NCBI RefSeq assembly: GCF_022836435.1 | Contig: NZ_BQXC01000003.1 | Location: forward strand, 1 to 58,489 | Direction: 5' to 3' | Source: Nitrosomonas sp. PY1 | Lineage (GTDB): Bacteria > Pseudomonadota > Gammaproteobacteria > Burkholderiales > Nitrosomonadaceae | DNA length: 58,489 nucleotides | Shown: positions 1 to 8,079 of the stretch, in pieces | Layout of the letters: each line of letters starts with the position of its first letter | How positions within the stretch are numbered: the first letter of the stretch is position 1 | Position numbers and translations under genes: made by a program | Notes under the pieces: model-generated | What the model saw: the letters and a program-made list of their open reading frames with translations, nothing else | Told to the model about the DNA's origin: nothing | The model's database searches: none

Positions 1-16
1 ACACCTCAGCAAGAAT

Positions 17-397
17 GTAGAAGGTTTATCCCACACATCAACAACACAAAAAAACAAAGCAAGAGCTTAAACTCAAATCCTCTGGATAAAACCATATAAA
101 GTAGTAGGTATAACCCACACAAAGTAGCAGGCACAGCTCACACTTTTGTTAAAAAGTAGAAGGTATAACCCACATTTAGTAGAAGGTATAACTCACATAT
201 AAAATTTTTCAATTTTTTGTAACCAATTTTTAGCTAAATTTTAATGAAATTTTATAAAAGGATAGAAGGTATAACCCACACATCATTTAAAAGGTAGAAG
301 GTTTAATCCACGCATCGTAGAAGGTATAACTCACACTTAAGCCAAAATGTAGAAGGTATACCTCACAGATAGCAACAAGTAGAAGTTATAACTCACA
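17..397 (+). repeat. oriV iteron cluster A (10 copies)
   Basis: Ten direct repeats of about 19 bp, consensus GTAGAAGGTATAACYCACA, start at 17, 101, 124, 156, 179, 262, 294, 317, 349 and 379. Spacing is irregular (22-84 bp) and several copies carry one to four changes. On the circle they continue from the three copies after repA, so the array spans the artificial contig end. Known: iterons bind the plasmid-encoded initiator and set copy number and incompatibility. All copies point the same way, towards the DnaA-box region. I infer this is the vegetative origin. They are too short and too unevenly spaced to be a CRISPR array. Confidence 0.9.
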
Positions 398-631
398 GTT
401 AGATTATATAAAGTTTTAATATCTTTATGATTATATTGAATAATATAAATATCCAAAAAACCCTATTCTTTTCTTCTTTTAATCTTTTTTATATTAGTCT
501 TTAATTAATCATACCTGTGGATATGTGGATAACATATAGAAAGACTAATTTAGACTAATAAAATACAGAATTTTATAAAAATAAAACCTAATAAAGGTTT
601 GTATTTTAGAATAAGCCTAATTTTCATCAGA
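398..631. other. AT-rich origin segment with DnaA boxes
   Basis: A gene-free AT-rich stretch directly follows the last iteron. Two overlapping DnaA-box sequences are visible: TGTGGATAT at 516-524 and the perfect box TGTGGATAA at 524-532. Iterons, an AT-rich unwinding segment and DnaA boxes together are the usual anatomy of an iteron-controlled origin. I see no convincing gene between 398 and about 860; the open frames there look like noise. Confidence 0.7.
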
Positions 632-863
632 TCACATCATATGCGCTCCGAATAGATCAGTAACCACACCCCCCTTACCTCTGTGAATTTGAACGCATCT
701 AAGCAAGTTTAATGCGCTTAATTGAACACCTATTAATAATAAACAATTTATCGCGATCGTTTCACTCACAAAACATATTGGGGCTGTCTGCCCCGAACCC
801 CGAGGATATTTAAAAAACAGTGATGTTCTTATGTAAATAAACATCGCCGTTTAACTTGCGATT

Positions 864-890
864 CCCCGTGGTCTTGCCACGGGGTTGTTT
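864..890 (+). terminator. Rho-independent terminator-like hairpin
   Basis: An 8-bp perfect stem (CCCCGTGG at 864-871 with CCACGGGG at 877-884) has a 5-nt loop and is followed by TTGTTT. It lies at the truncated 3' end of the AAA-ATPase fragment. No intact plus-strand gene precedes it, so it may be a leftover of a lost gene or insulate the origin. Confidence 0.55.
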
Positions 891-1071
891 ATTTGTCCTG
901 AGTTTTCTGAAGATCGATCCGGTTTTTCAGATCAAGATAAACAGATGGAATAGTATCCGCGATATTAATGGCAAGCGTTGTTTTGCCTACTTGACGTGGC
1001 CTCATAAGCGCCACAGACGAACTAGTGGACAGAGCAGAACGAATTTTATCTTCAAGATGCCTTTTTATCAT
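889..1071 (-). pseudogene. AAA ATPase (DUF4143-type) N-terminal fragment
   Basis: About 60 residues remain, starting at the internal Met that begins MIKRHLEDKI. They include a Walker A-like PRQVGKTT segment in the pattern of the AAA_14/DUF4143 ATPase family, whose members run to roughly 380-420 residues. Everything after the first strand following the P-loop is missing and the frame stops at the hairpin at 864-884, so this is a broken gene. It probably records an old insertion or deletion next to the origin. Family assignment rests on the short P-loop region only. Confidence 0.5.
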
Positions 1072-1299
1072 CTGCGCATATACAACATGAAATATTAAAA
1101 TTGCATAGTTATTGTTCTGGAGCATAAAGACAGTTAATGGATATTTACGCTGTTAGAAAACAATATGCTACTGAGACGTCCTACCCCCTCCCCTCTTTTC
1201 CCATGCATACACGGAATACTCTGGTCTTGAGTTTTAAATAGATTATATTTAAAGTAAGCGTAATACTGGTAATATTCTTACTTTTAAGGAGTTTAACTT

Positions 1300-1524
1300 A
1301 TGCTCATTACATCAAAAGGTCAAATCACCATACCTAAGAAATATAGAGAAGCATTAGGTTTATTGCCTCATACGCATATTGAATTTGAATGTATTGGGGA
1401 TGAATTACATATCAAGAAAGCAAAACAAATTGTTCGAGGTAAAAGAATGGTTGAAATAATGACCGGGAAAAGTACGGTTTCTATGAGCACCGACGAAATT
1501 ATGAAATTAACGCGTGGTGAATAA
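1300..1524 (+). CDS. vapB: VapB-type antitoxin (AbrB/MazE fold)
   Basis: A 74-residue protein with an N-terminal swapped-hairpin AbrB signature: MLITSKGQITIPKKYREALG, then an acidic strand. This is the DNA-binding half of many VapB antitoxins. The C-terminal part is the likely toxin-neutralising tail. AAGGAG lies about 10 nt before the ATG. It overlaps the PIN-domain toxin by one base, the usual antitoxin-first order. By family precedent it binds and blocks VapC and represses its own promoter. It should act in plasmid retention. Confidence 0.85.
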   Translation: MLITSKGQITIPKKYREALGLLPHTHIEFECIGDELHIKKAKQIVRGKRMVEIMTGKSTVSMSTDEIMKLTRGE

Positions 1525-1928
1525 TGCCTATTTTAATTGATAGTAATGTCATTCTGGATATCTTTACCAAGGACTCTAAATGGTTTGAATGGTCATCAGA
1601 GACGCTCGCAGATTTAGCCGAGCGAGAACTACTTTATATAAATCCCATTATTTATTCGGAAATCTCGATAAGCTTTGAGCGTATTGAAGAATTGGAACAA
1701 GCATTACCGAATGATTATATTCATCGGGATAACTTGCCTTATGAAGCGGCATTTTTAGCAGGAAAATGTTTTCTGAAATACCGTAAATCTGGGGGGATTA
1801 AACATGCACCGCTTCCAGACTTTTATATTGGCGCACATGCGGCAGTGAGAGGATGGAATATCCTTACCCGTGATAATGGGCGTTATCAAACTTATTTTCC
1901 CACATTGCGCGTCATTTCGCCGTTATAA
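1524..1928 (+). CDS. vapC: VapC-type PIN-domain ribonuclease toxin
   Basis: A 134-residue PIN-domain protein. The acidic residues that hold the catalytic metal are visible: D6 in LIDSN, E46 in YSEIS, D99 in PDFYIG and D117 in TRDNG, in the standard order. VapC toxins cleave tRNA or rRNA when the unstable VapB is lost. It is translationally coupled to vapB by one overlapping base and ends before a strong terminator at 2031. It should act as a post-segregational killing module beside the partition region. The RNA target cannot be read from the sequence. Confidence 0.88.
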   Translation: MPILIDSNVILDIFTKDSKWFEWSSETLADLAERELLYINPIIYSEISISFERIEELEQALPNDYIHRDNLPYEAAFLAGKCFLKYRKSGGIKHAPLPDFYIGAHAAVRGWNILTRDNGRYQTYFPTLRVISPL

Positions 1929-2030
1929 GAAGTCAATATTTATTCGCTCCACATGTTTTTCTAAATTACGTTATAGTAATCATGCAGTACAGGCAGGGAT
2001 GCCGATGACTGCAAACGGTGATACACCACA

Positions 2031-2060
2031 CCCCGCCGCTTGAAAAAATGGCGGGGTTTT
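2031..2060 (+). terminator. Rho-independent terminator of vapBC
   Basis: Stem CCCCGCC (2031-2037) pairs with GGCGGGG (2050-2056), followed by TTTT. It lies about 100 bp downstream of the vapC stop on the same strand, consistent with the end of the vapBC transcript. Confidence 0.7.
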
Positions 2061-2140
2061 CACATATATTGTCTCTATAACTAGCAATAGCTAGGTCAGG
2101 AATCCCCCATTCGAATTTACTTATTAATTTCTTACATTTA

Positions 2141-2197
2141 AAACTATCAAGATAGCTATCTTGATAGTTTATCTATAATAGATAGCTGGATAGCTAA
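2141..2197. repeat. GATAGC repeat module with 30-bp palindrome (putative centromere, left part)
   Basis: Positions 2141-2170 form a perfect 30-bp palindrome centred on GATAGCTATC. Two further GATAGCT copies follow at 2181 and 2189. The same motif recurs densely at 3011-3290 just upstream of parA. Repeat arrays upstream of parA are typical of partition sites and ParA or partner operators. The two parts are separated by about 0.8 kb holding dead gene fragments, so this looks like one array split by an insertion or duplication. Confidence 0.6.
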
Positions 2198-2378
2198 TAT
2201 GTTAAGTTATTTTTTAACAAACCTAAGATGGGTAGTGTCTCAGTTTGAAAGTGACGTGACGGTTTTCAATTGCCAATAGTACTCTGGGTCTTAAACATCT
2301 AAGGATTTTTCAGGAACCTGAAATAACCGTTAGTTTGTACGCTAGGCTGGTGAGTCGACTCAAATAAGGAGACAGACG

Positions 2379-2747
2379 ATGCGAGTGATGGTGTTAGTGA
2401 AGGCAACCGAAGACAGCGAAAAGGGTGTTGTCCCGACAGCCGAGACGAAGGAGATGATGGAGGCGATGGGCAGATTTAATGACGAGCTGGTCAAGGCAGG
2501 CATCATGAAGGACGGGGACTGTGACGGCCTTACGCCCTCTTCGCAGGGCAAGCGTATTGCGTTCGATGGTCCAGACCGTACGGTTATGGGCCTTCCCCCC
2601 CCCCCGCGAGCTGGTCACCGGTTTCTGGCTGTGGGAAGTCAAGGACATGAACGCGGCGGTCGCCTGGGTGAAGCGCTACCCTAATCCCATGCCGGGACCG
2701 AGCGAGATCGAAATCCGGCCGCTATACGAGATGTCTGATTTGGGATA
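2379..2747 (+). pseudogene. YCII/DGPF-family protein, frameshifted at an 11-C run
   Basis: The first frame starts MRVMVLVKATEDSE and carries the YCII-type N-terminus. After a run of eleven C at 2595-2605 the expected C-terminus (GFWLWEVKDMNAAVAWVK, then GPSEIEIRPLYEM) continues in another frame. Restoring the frame gives about 120 residues, close to the family size. The DGPF motif that names the family is destroyed at the C run. YCII proteins have no settled general function. Base composition is more GC-rich than the surroundings, which points to import. It is either a true frameshift or a homopolymer sequencing error. Confidence 0.8.
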
Positions 2748-2777
2748 AATCCGCACATCAGTAATTGAATCGGCGCG

Positions 2778-2945
2778 TTTTGGGTTGCCGATATTCTCAT
2801 GTCCGATGTGTTACGCTTAGTCGATCGTTTCGACGGTCTAGCAGAGTATCCTGCTTGCTATGCCTATGTTGAACTCGCTACGGCGCGACCTGCTTTCAAA
2901 AAAGCCCATGCTGATCAGATGGAGCATTTCGCAGCCGCAGACTGA
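2778..2945 (+). pseudogene. Glutathione S-transferase C-terminal remnant
   Basis: An uninterrupted 55-codon stretch ending in TGA encodes a typical GST C-terminal end, including VADILMSDVLRLVDRFDGL, EYPACYAYV and ARPAFKKAHADQMEHF. There is no start and no thioredoxin-fold N-terminal domain, so only a relic is left. It sits directly after the broken YCII gene in the same orientation. In proteobacterial chromosomes GST and YCII genes can be neighbours, so both may have arrived as one piece, inserted into the GATAGC array. Confidence 0.75.
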
Positions 2946-3010
2946 CGAACATCGTGTTTTGGTTCAATGCAGTTATCTGATGGTTTCGGTCAGTTTATGG
3001 GTACTGACCC

Positions 3011-3295
3011 AAGATAGCTATCTGGATATCCTATTTATATTAGATAGCATGATAGCTAACTATATTTATCAATTCTAACAATCCTGAGATGATTAATTCT
3101 TAATAAGGGGCTTAGGAAATTATATCCTATAAAGATAGCTATCCAGCTATTAAATAATATTAGGTAAATAGATAGCTTGTTAGCTATCTATGATAATATA
3201 TATGCATCTAATATTTTATTCTTCGAATAGTGGTCAATAATAAGATAGCTATCTGACTATCTTATTGAATTATCTAGCTAGATAGCTATCAATTA
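3011..3295. repeat. GATAGC repeat array upstream of parA (putative parS/operator)
   Basis: At least eight copies of GATAGC or its complement lie here, several as GATAGCTATC half-palindromes (3013, 3042, 3051, 3133, 3171, 3183, 3243 and 3281). The last copies end about 20 bp before the parA start, where the RBS AAAGGAAGG lies. The arrangement suggests a binding array for the small ParA partner or ParA, serving as centromere, as autoregulatory operator, or both. Known precedent: repeat arrays upstream of type Ib parA genes. The protein bound here is an inference. Confidence 0.6.
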
Positions 3296-3314
3296 TAAAA
3301 AGGAAGGGCCTAGC

Positions 3315-4007
3315 ATGCCGACAATTGTTTTTGCATCATCTAAAGGTGGGGCAGGGAAAACCACCGCAGCTATTGTTCTAGCTTCAGAACTTGCACAACA
3401 TAATACAAGCGTTACATTAATTGATGCTGATCCAAACCAACATAGTGCGAAATGGGCCCTGAAAGATGGCTGTCCATCGAATATAAAGCTTGTTGAAAAA
3501 TCGACTGAAGAAACGATTATAGATGATATAGATACTGCTCAAGAGCAAACAGCTTTTGTTCTTGTAGATTTAGAAGGAACAGCAAGTATGGCGGTTGCTA
3601 GCGCAATAAGCCGTGCTGATTTAGTAATCACGTTATGTCAAGGTTCGCAAGATGACGCAGACGAAGCAGCAAAAACCATTAAATTAGTTAACCGGCAAGC
3701 AAAGGTACTAAATCGCTCAATTCCTTTTGCTGTACTTATGACGCGTACAAATCCAGCAATTACGCCACGTACATTAAAACATATCATGAATGAATTTCGT
3801 GATGCAGGAGTTGATATTTTTAAAACTAGCCTGATCGATCGAGAAGCATTTAGAGCCATTCGGTCTTTCGGCGGTACGGTGAATGATTTAGACCCAAGAC
3901 AAGTATCTGGTATTGATAAAGCAACTGCAAATGCCCATGCCTTGGCGGTTGAAGTTATTGAAAGAATCAAGGGTATAAAGAGAGAAAGAGGCCAAAATCA
4001 TGACTAA
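3315..4007 (+). CDS. parA: ParA/MinD-type partition ATPase
   Basis: A 230-residue ParA-family ATPase with the deviant Walker A motif KGGAGKTT at residues 10-17 and a switch-region DADPNQ near 40. It lacks an N-terminal DNA-binding domain, as in type Ib ParA, VirC1 and the short IncC form. It should power plasmid partition by ATP-dependent cycling on the nucleoid. A good RBS precedes the ATG, and the gene lies directly downstream of the GATAGC array. It overlaps the next small gene by 8 bp, the usual ParA-partner coupling. In RP4 the partner of IncC is KorB, so this ATPase could also talk to the KorB encoded 1 kb away. Confidence 0.85.
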   Translation: MPTIVFASSKGGAGKTTAAIVLASELAQHNTSVTLIDADPNQHSAKWALKDGCPSNIKLVEKSTEETIIDDIDTAQEQTAFVLVDLEGTASMAVASAISRADLVITLCQGSQDDADEAAKTIKLVNRQAKVLNRSIPFAVLMTRTNPAITPRTLKHIMNEFRDAGVDIFKTSLIDREAFRAIRSFGGTVNDLDPRQVSGIDKATANAHALAVEVIERIKGIKRERGQNHD

Positions 4008-4353
4008 AGAACGTGCACATTTAAATTTAAGTGATGATCTTGATGTATCAGAATTTCTTCCAGTTAAAAAAGAGAGAAATAGGGAAACAGAAATAAAAAC
4101 TCTTGAAAAAGTAGCAGAGCAATCAGGATTCGTAAGCAGGAAAAATAAAAGTCAGAGGAGAAGAAAACCACAATCACCTTTTAAAAATCAATTAAATTTA
4201 AAGTGTCGAGATGGAATAAAAGAATTATTTCAGGATATTGGCGAACAGTTAGGCGTTCACGACCATACAACTTTTGAACAAGCACTTTTGGCGCTGATTG
4301 AAAAAAATGGTTTAAATGACTTATTGCAACGTTACAAAGAGATTGCAAAATAA
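4000..4353 (+). CDS. Putative small partition partner (ParG/ParR-like)
   Basis: A 117-residue basic protein with no clear family match by eye. The N-terminal 60 residues are charged and probably disordered (KSQRRRKPQ). The C-terminal half (CRDGIKELFQDIGEQLG, then a helical tail) could be a compact DNA-binding unit. It overlaps parA by 8 bp and its transcript ends at the shared terminator at 4349. Position, size and basicity fit a centromere-binding adaptor that reads the GATAGC repeats. This is context inference, not homology. Confidence 0.55.
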   Translation: MTKERAHLNLSDDLDVSEFLPVKKERNRETEIKTLEKVAEQSGFVSRKNKSQRRRKPQSPFKNQLNLKCRDGIKELFQDIGEQLGVHDHTTFEQALLALIEKNGLNDLLQRYKEIAK

Positions 4354-4377
4354 AAACTAAAGAATAGTTTTTATTTT
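4349..4377. terminator. Bidirectional terminator between convergent operons
   Basis: AATAAAAACTA (4349-4359) pairs perfectly with TAGTTTTTATT (4365-4375) around a 5-nt loop. It has A and T runs on the two sides, so it can work in both directions. It separates the plus-strand parA operon from the minus-strand korB operon, whose last gene ends at 4382. Confidence 0.65.
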
Positions 4378-4381
4378 GTGA

Positions 4382-4747
4382 TTATATTTTGTGCATTCTT
4401 TTGTTGCTAACAGCATCTACTTTAATCAAGTTTAATTTCTCATGATTGTCATACTGAATAGAAACATTCTTACCAATGGATGGGGGAGAGCTAAATGATT
4501 CCAGTCTGTGTGATATAAAGTCTTTATTCACTTGTTGATAAACAAGACCTTCTTGTTTGTCGATATAGAGAATTAAACCTTCATAGGCTTTATTATTCGT
4601 TTCAGCCATTTTTGCCAAATATATATTATAGATACCTGGCTTAATACCTTCCTCAGCTTTTTTAATTAATCCGGCAGTTTTCCATTCATTATCATTAAAA
4701 TTCTGAAGGATTTTCTGCCCGTTCATGACTAAGAGGCGACGTTTCAT
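4382..4747 (-). CDS. KfrB-domain-like small protein
   Basis: A 121-residue protein downstream of korB and coupled to it: its ATG overlaps the korB stop as ATGA. The C-terminal part has the pattern of the KfrB domain seen in IncP plasmids: GxYxGxILYID-type strand (YEGLILYIDKQEGLVYQQ), a conserved H (SHRLESF), then P-x-IGKNVSIQYDNH. KfrA/B/C proteins of IncP plasmids affect stability and partition-complex positioning. Here the domain is freestanding. Function is inferred from domain resemblance and operon position. Confidence 0.6.
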   Translation of the reverse strand: MKRRLLVMNGQKILQNFNDNEWKTAGLIKKAEEGIKPGIYNIYLAKMAETNNKAYEGLILYIDKQEGLVYQQVNKDFISHRLESFSSPPSIGKNVSIQYDNHEKLNLIKVDAVSNKRMHKI

Positions 4748-5811
4748 TTGGATAAATTGAGATAAACTTCTTGAATGATCATTTCCAGGTCAAATTCTTT
4801 CTTATTTACGCCAAAAAAGAAGGCGGTCAGGTTAAAAGCACCGCGTCCTGTGCCATCAAAGTCGCCGTCTTTCAATGAATATAAAATTGATTGAAAAAGA
4901 TCTTTACACTTCTGGCCGGCAATAAAGTAGGCTTTAAGCGTATCGGTAATCATTGTCTTTTGTGCATCAGATAGTTTTCTCATGATGTCTTGTGGTTGAT
5001 GTGTTCTTTTCTTTAGACGGACATAAATATAGACGAGTAATTGATCGGCAGGAGATTTATGGCCTCGTTCTTTTTTTCCTGATTCGGTCTCAAGACTATC
5101 TGTAGAGGAGGGGGAGGGGGCCTGGCGGTTTAATTCATCCGCAATACTTTTTTCGTCGAACTTTGATTCCAGAAATTTCCTGAACTGTTGTATTTTAGAG
5201 CGCGTAATGTCTTCTGGTCGGCTGTATTTCAACCAATCGACCAATTCCAAAGGATAGGTTTTGAATATCTTTTTCAGATTAAATATGGCTGCTATATCTG
5301 TCAAATTTCCGGAATTAAACAGTTCGGCAATAGGATCGGGTAAATCCATGGCCGCTGCATGTAATGACACATAGGAAGCCGATTTGCCAATGAATTTGCC
5401 TATTTGTTCATGGGTTTTACCAGCAGCAATCTCACGTCCGATATAATCAACGATTTCGCGTGATGTCAGATTATCCCGTTGCAAGTTTTCAACTACCTGA
5501 TCCGCCAAACTGTAATCGGCATCAATATAGGCGGGTATTGATCTAAGTCCTGCATTTTTACTGGCGCGATATCTTCTGGCGCCATGATTAATAATATAGG
5601 TTCCGGGTTTGTCTGGATTGGGACGCACTGATATAGGCGTTTTTACACCTCGTAGTTTAATCGTTTCTGTTAATTCTGCGAGTGAAGCCGCATCAAAAGT
5701 TTTTCTAGGTTGAGCTGCATCTTCCATAATTAAATCAAGTGAAATCTGACTCGCGCCCAACACATCAGGCGCTTTATTCCTCTCATCGGATAAAGTTTTC
5801 TTACTTGTCAT
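4744..5811 (-). CDS. korB: KorB-like ParB-family regulator and partition protein
   Basis: A 355-residue protein, close to RP4 KorB (358). It has an N-terminal ParB/Srx-type domain with QPRKTF and the KorB-type motif INHGARRYRAS (residues 80-95). A helix-turn-helix follows (KTHEQIGKFIGKSASYVSLH), then a charged linker and a C-terminal dimerisation region. KorB binds operators to repress replication, maintenance and transfer promoters and also acts in partition. It is transcribed divergently from trbA across a 428-bp gap. Codon 1 is the ATG at 5811. I did not find an exact copy of the RP4 KorB operator, so the target site may have diverged. Confidence 0.85.
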   Translation of the reverse strand: MTSKKTLSDERNKAPDVLGASQISLDLIMEDAAQPRKTFDAASLAELTETIKLRGVKTPISVRPNPDKPGTYIINHGARRYRASKNAGLRSIPAYIDADYSLADQVVENLQRDNLTSREIVDYIGREIAAGKTHEQIGKFIGKSASYVSLHAAAMDLPDPIAELFNSGNLTDIAAIFNLKKIFKTYPLELVDWLKYSRPEDITRSKIQQFRKFLESKFDEKSIADELNRQAPSPSSTDSLETESGKKERGHKSPADQLLVYIYVRLKKRTHQPQDIMRKLSDAQKTMITDTLKAYFIAGQKCKDLFQSILYSLKDGDFDGTGRGAFNLTAFFFGVNKKEFDLEMIIQEVYLNLSK

Positions 5812-6239
5812 TGATTGAATTATTACTTTGTTTTAAAAAGTAATTTCCTGAGTTATAGAATTCTGTGAGAATTAAGGGCAATATTTCATTACTATAATTC
5901 TTCTCAATTTAAGTGAAGGGGGAATGTATCTTCTCAGATAAAGATGACTTGCTCAAAGCAAGAAAAGGGACCGACATAAACATTTGATAAAATACCCTCC
6001 AAAGTTAAATCATTGATCTTGTAATGAACTAGCCTGTAACACAGGCCGGAATCATAAATGCCAAAAAACATCGCAACCAGGCCATATTCTATCTGTTATA
6101 AATATTTATTTGACCGGGGAATTGTATATTTTATCCATGATCATGCATTATAACCTTAATACAATTATGTATATTAAAAATGAATATGAAACAAACCAAA
6201 AGACAAATACTTAACGGTTAAGGGAGCCGCAATTACGAT
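5812..6239. promoter_or_regulatory. Divergent korB/trbA control region
   Basis: A 428-bp AT-rich gap without a gene, between divergent regulators. It must carry both promoters. Visible candidates are an inverted repeat ATTCT-GTG-AGAAT near 5860 and a separated pair AATTGTA and TACAATT flanking a TTGACC-containing segment (about 6110-6165). I cannot assign protein-binding sites with certainty. A shared KorB/TrbA operator region would match RP4 logic. Confidence 0.45.
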
Positions 6240-6602
6240 ATGTATAATTTAATTCTGACAACAAACATTTTAAGAATTCTGCGCGAGAAGAAAATAACAA
6301 AAGCTGAGCTGGCAGAAAAAACAGGCATTTCAATATCTTTTATTACTGAACTGACCAATGACAAAGCCAATCCATCGCTCAGAGTCATAGAAGCGATTGC
6401 CAAAGCATTGGATACGCCGCTGCCGCTATTGTTCGACAATTCGGATATGAGTACAGCAGAACGAGCCTTATTAGCAGATGGCAGTGCTGGACATCTGGCT
6501 AAGGGATTTGTCTGGAAGGGCGCTGTATTGAGTGAATTTCAGGCATTCCAGGTCGCGCAATGGGATCGCGAAAACCGGGAGATTATAAGAAAATTAAAAT
6601 GA
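6240..6602 (+). CDS. trbA: TrbA transcriptional regulator
   Basis: A 120-residue protein with an N-terminal Xre/Cro helix-turn-helix (TKAELAEKTGISISFITEL, residues 20-40, then the ANPSLRVIEAIAKAL segment). The C-terminal tail (AGHLAKGFVWKGAVLSEFQAFQVAQWD) resembles the KorA/TrbA-type dimerisation tail. RP4 TrbA has almost the same length and represses the trb and tra promoters, coordinating transfer with replication. It is the first gene ahead of the trbB-trbN operon, as in RP4. Confidence 0.88.
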   Translation: MYNLILTTNILRILREKKITKAELAEKTGISISFITELTNDKANPSLRVIEAIAKALDTPLPLLFDNSDMSTAERALLADGSAGHLAKGFVWKGAVLSEFQAFQVAQWDRENREIIRKLK

Positions 6603-6637
6603 AACAATAAAAATATATTGCGTATTGTTAATTATTA

Positions 6638-6682
6638 TTATATCGTTGTGTTAAATATTTATTTATTGCTGCACCGATATAA
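6638..6682 (+). promoter_or_regulatory. Inverted repeat at the trbB start
   Basis: TTATATCG (6638-6645) and CGATATAA (6675-6682) form a perfect 8-bp inverted repeat. Its right arm ends 2 bp before the trbB ATG, where a Shine-Dalgarno would be expected and none is visible. It could be a TrbA/KorB operator or an mRNA hairpin that limits trbB translation. Function is inferred from position only. Confidence 0.4.
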
Positions 6683-6684
6683 CA

Positions 6685-7644
6685 ATGTCAGATCTTTTAC
6701 CAAATATCGCAACCGTTAAAGACCGAGCTAAGAGCAAGCTGGAGCGCGATGCACGAGAAATACTATCTGCATTGCAAGATCCCGAAACGGTTGAAATCAT
6801 GGTTAATGCCGATGGTCGTATCTGGCAAGAGAAGCTTGGTCAAAAGATACAACATATCGGAAATATCCAGGCTGCCCAGGTTGAGGCTGTCATCAAAACG
6901 GTAGCGGGTTTTCACGGCAAGGAAATCAATCGATTCAATCCCATCATTGAAGGTGAGTTTCCACTCGATAACTCACGCTTTGCCGGTCAACTACCCCCCA
7001 TTGTTACAGCGCCTACTTTTGCCATCCGTAAAAAAGCTATCAAAATTTTTACGCTTGAGCAGTATGTAGAAACCGGCGTGCTGTCGCCAAGACATTGTGA
7101 TGTCATTAAGGATGCTGTGCGCAAGCACCGCAACATTTTAGTCATTGGTGGTACCGGATCAGGCAAAACCACTTTAATTAACGCCATCATTCATGAAATG
7201 GTTCAGAGTGACCCGGATGAGCGCATCTTTATCTTGGAGGATACCGGTGAGATTCAATGCGCTGCCGAGAATTTCGTCCAATATCACACCACACTCGATG
7301 TCGACATGACGCAACTGTTAAAAACAACATTGCGTATGCGCCCGGATCGCATTCTGGTGGGCGAAGTCAGGGGTGCAGAAGCCCTGGATTTGCTCGACGC
7401 CTGGAACACGGGGCACGAAGGTGGTGCCGCTACACTGCATGCCAATGATGCAATGTCAGGACTCACCCGTCTGGAATCACTCATTTCACGCAATCCTTCA
7501 GCACCTAAAGAGATCATGCCATTAATTAGTGAGGCGGTTGATATGGTGGTACATATCACGCGTACACCACAGGGCAGACAAATTCATCAAATTATCGAAG
7601 TTCAAGGTTTTAAGAGAGGAAGTTATCAGATCAAGAAGTTGTAA
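6685..7644 (+). CDS. trbB: TrbB, VirB11-type secretion ATPase
   Basis: A 319-residue VirB11/TrbB hexameric ATPase, matching the RP4 TrbB length (320). Visible motifs are Walker [10 protein letters not shown] at residues 155-163, an Asp box ([11 protein letters not shown]), Walker B-like [12 protein letters not shown] and a His box ([13 protein letters not shown]). It sits on the inner face of the inner membrane and helps drive pilus assembly and DNA transfer with TrbE and TraG. It is the first structural gene of the trb operon. No Shine-Dalgarno is visible in front of the ATG; an inverted repeat occupies that place. Confidence 0.95.
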   Translation: MSDLLPNIATVKDRAKSKLERDAREILSALQDPETVEIMVNADGRIWQEKLGQKIQHIGNIQAAQVEAVIKTVAGFHGKEINRFNPIIEGEFPLDNSRFAGQLPPIVTAPTFAIRKKAIKIFTLEQYVETGVLSPRHCDVIKDAVRKHRNILVIGGTGSGKTTLINAIIHEMVQSDPDERIFILEDTGEIQCAAENFVQYHTTLDVDMTQLLKTTLRMRPDRILVGEVRGAEALDLLDAWNTGHEGGAATLHANDAMSGLTRLESLISRNPSAPKEIMPLISEAVDMVVHITRTPQGRQIHQIIEVQGFKRGSYQIKKL

Positions 7645-7664
7645 TAATTCATAGGAGCCAGTCA

Positions 7665-8060
7665 ATGGAGCTATTTCGTATTAGTGGTATCTCGATAGTC
7701 AGTTGTTTCTTCACAATCATTATTTTGTTGGGTTCTCTATTGACTGCCGATCACGCTCAAGCAGCTGTTGGCGCAGGTGGTGCACTTCCCTATGAAACCT
7801 GGTTGGTTAGTCTCAGAAACTCCGTAACCGGCCCGGTTGCGTTTACCTTGTCTATTGTTGGCATTGTCGTTGCAGGCGGCATTCTGATTTTTGGTGGCGA
7901 ACTCAATGCCTTTTTCCGCACCTTGATTTTTATCGTGCTGGTGATGGCGTTACTCGTAGGCGCCAACAATGTGATGACCAATCTATTCCAGGGTGCGGTT
8001 ATTCCGGGTGAAGCGTCAGGAACAATCGTAGAGTTAGAAGAAGCTATCCCTCAAAGTTAG
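7665..8060 (+). CDS. trbC: TrbC, conjugative pilin precursor
   Basis: A 131-residue prepilin of the VirB2/TrbC family. A long hydrophobic signal ends near HAQA (residue 33). The mature part has [12 protein letters not shown], a first membrane helix, [13 protein letters not shown] and a second membrane helix, almost the RP4 TrbC sequence. In RP4 the C-terminal tail is removed and TraF cyclises the pilin. The TraF encoded at 50738 is the matching peptidase. AGGAG precedes the ATG. Confidence 0.95.
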   Translation: MELFRISGISIVSCFFTIIILLGSLLTADHAQAAVGAGGALPYETWLVSLRNSVTGPVAFTLSIVGIVVAGGILIFGGELNAFFRTLIFIVLVMALLVGANNVMTNLFQGAVIPGEASGTIVELEEAIPQS

Positions 8061-8079
8061 TCAAACAGGAGGCAAATTC

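Noticed and set aside
17..397. Repeats considered as a CRISPR array
   Set aside because: Units are about 19 bp, unevenly spaced and directly beside an initiator gene; they are iterons. No cas genes are present.
632..844. 70-residue minus-strand ORF
   Set aside because: No RBS, no recognisable domain, unusual composition; lies in origin-proximal noncoding DNA.
5812..6239. Exact RP4 KorB or TrbA operators
   Set aside because: I could not find the RP4 KorB operator or TrbA operator sequences in exact form; any sites here must be diverged, so none is annotated.
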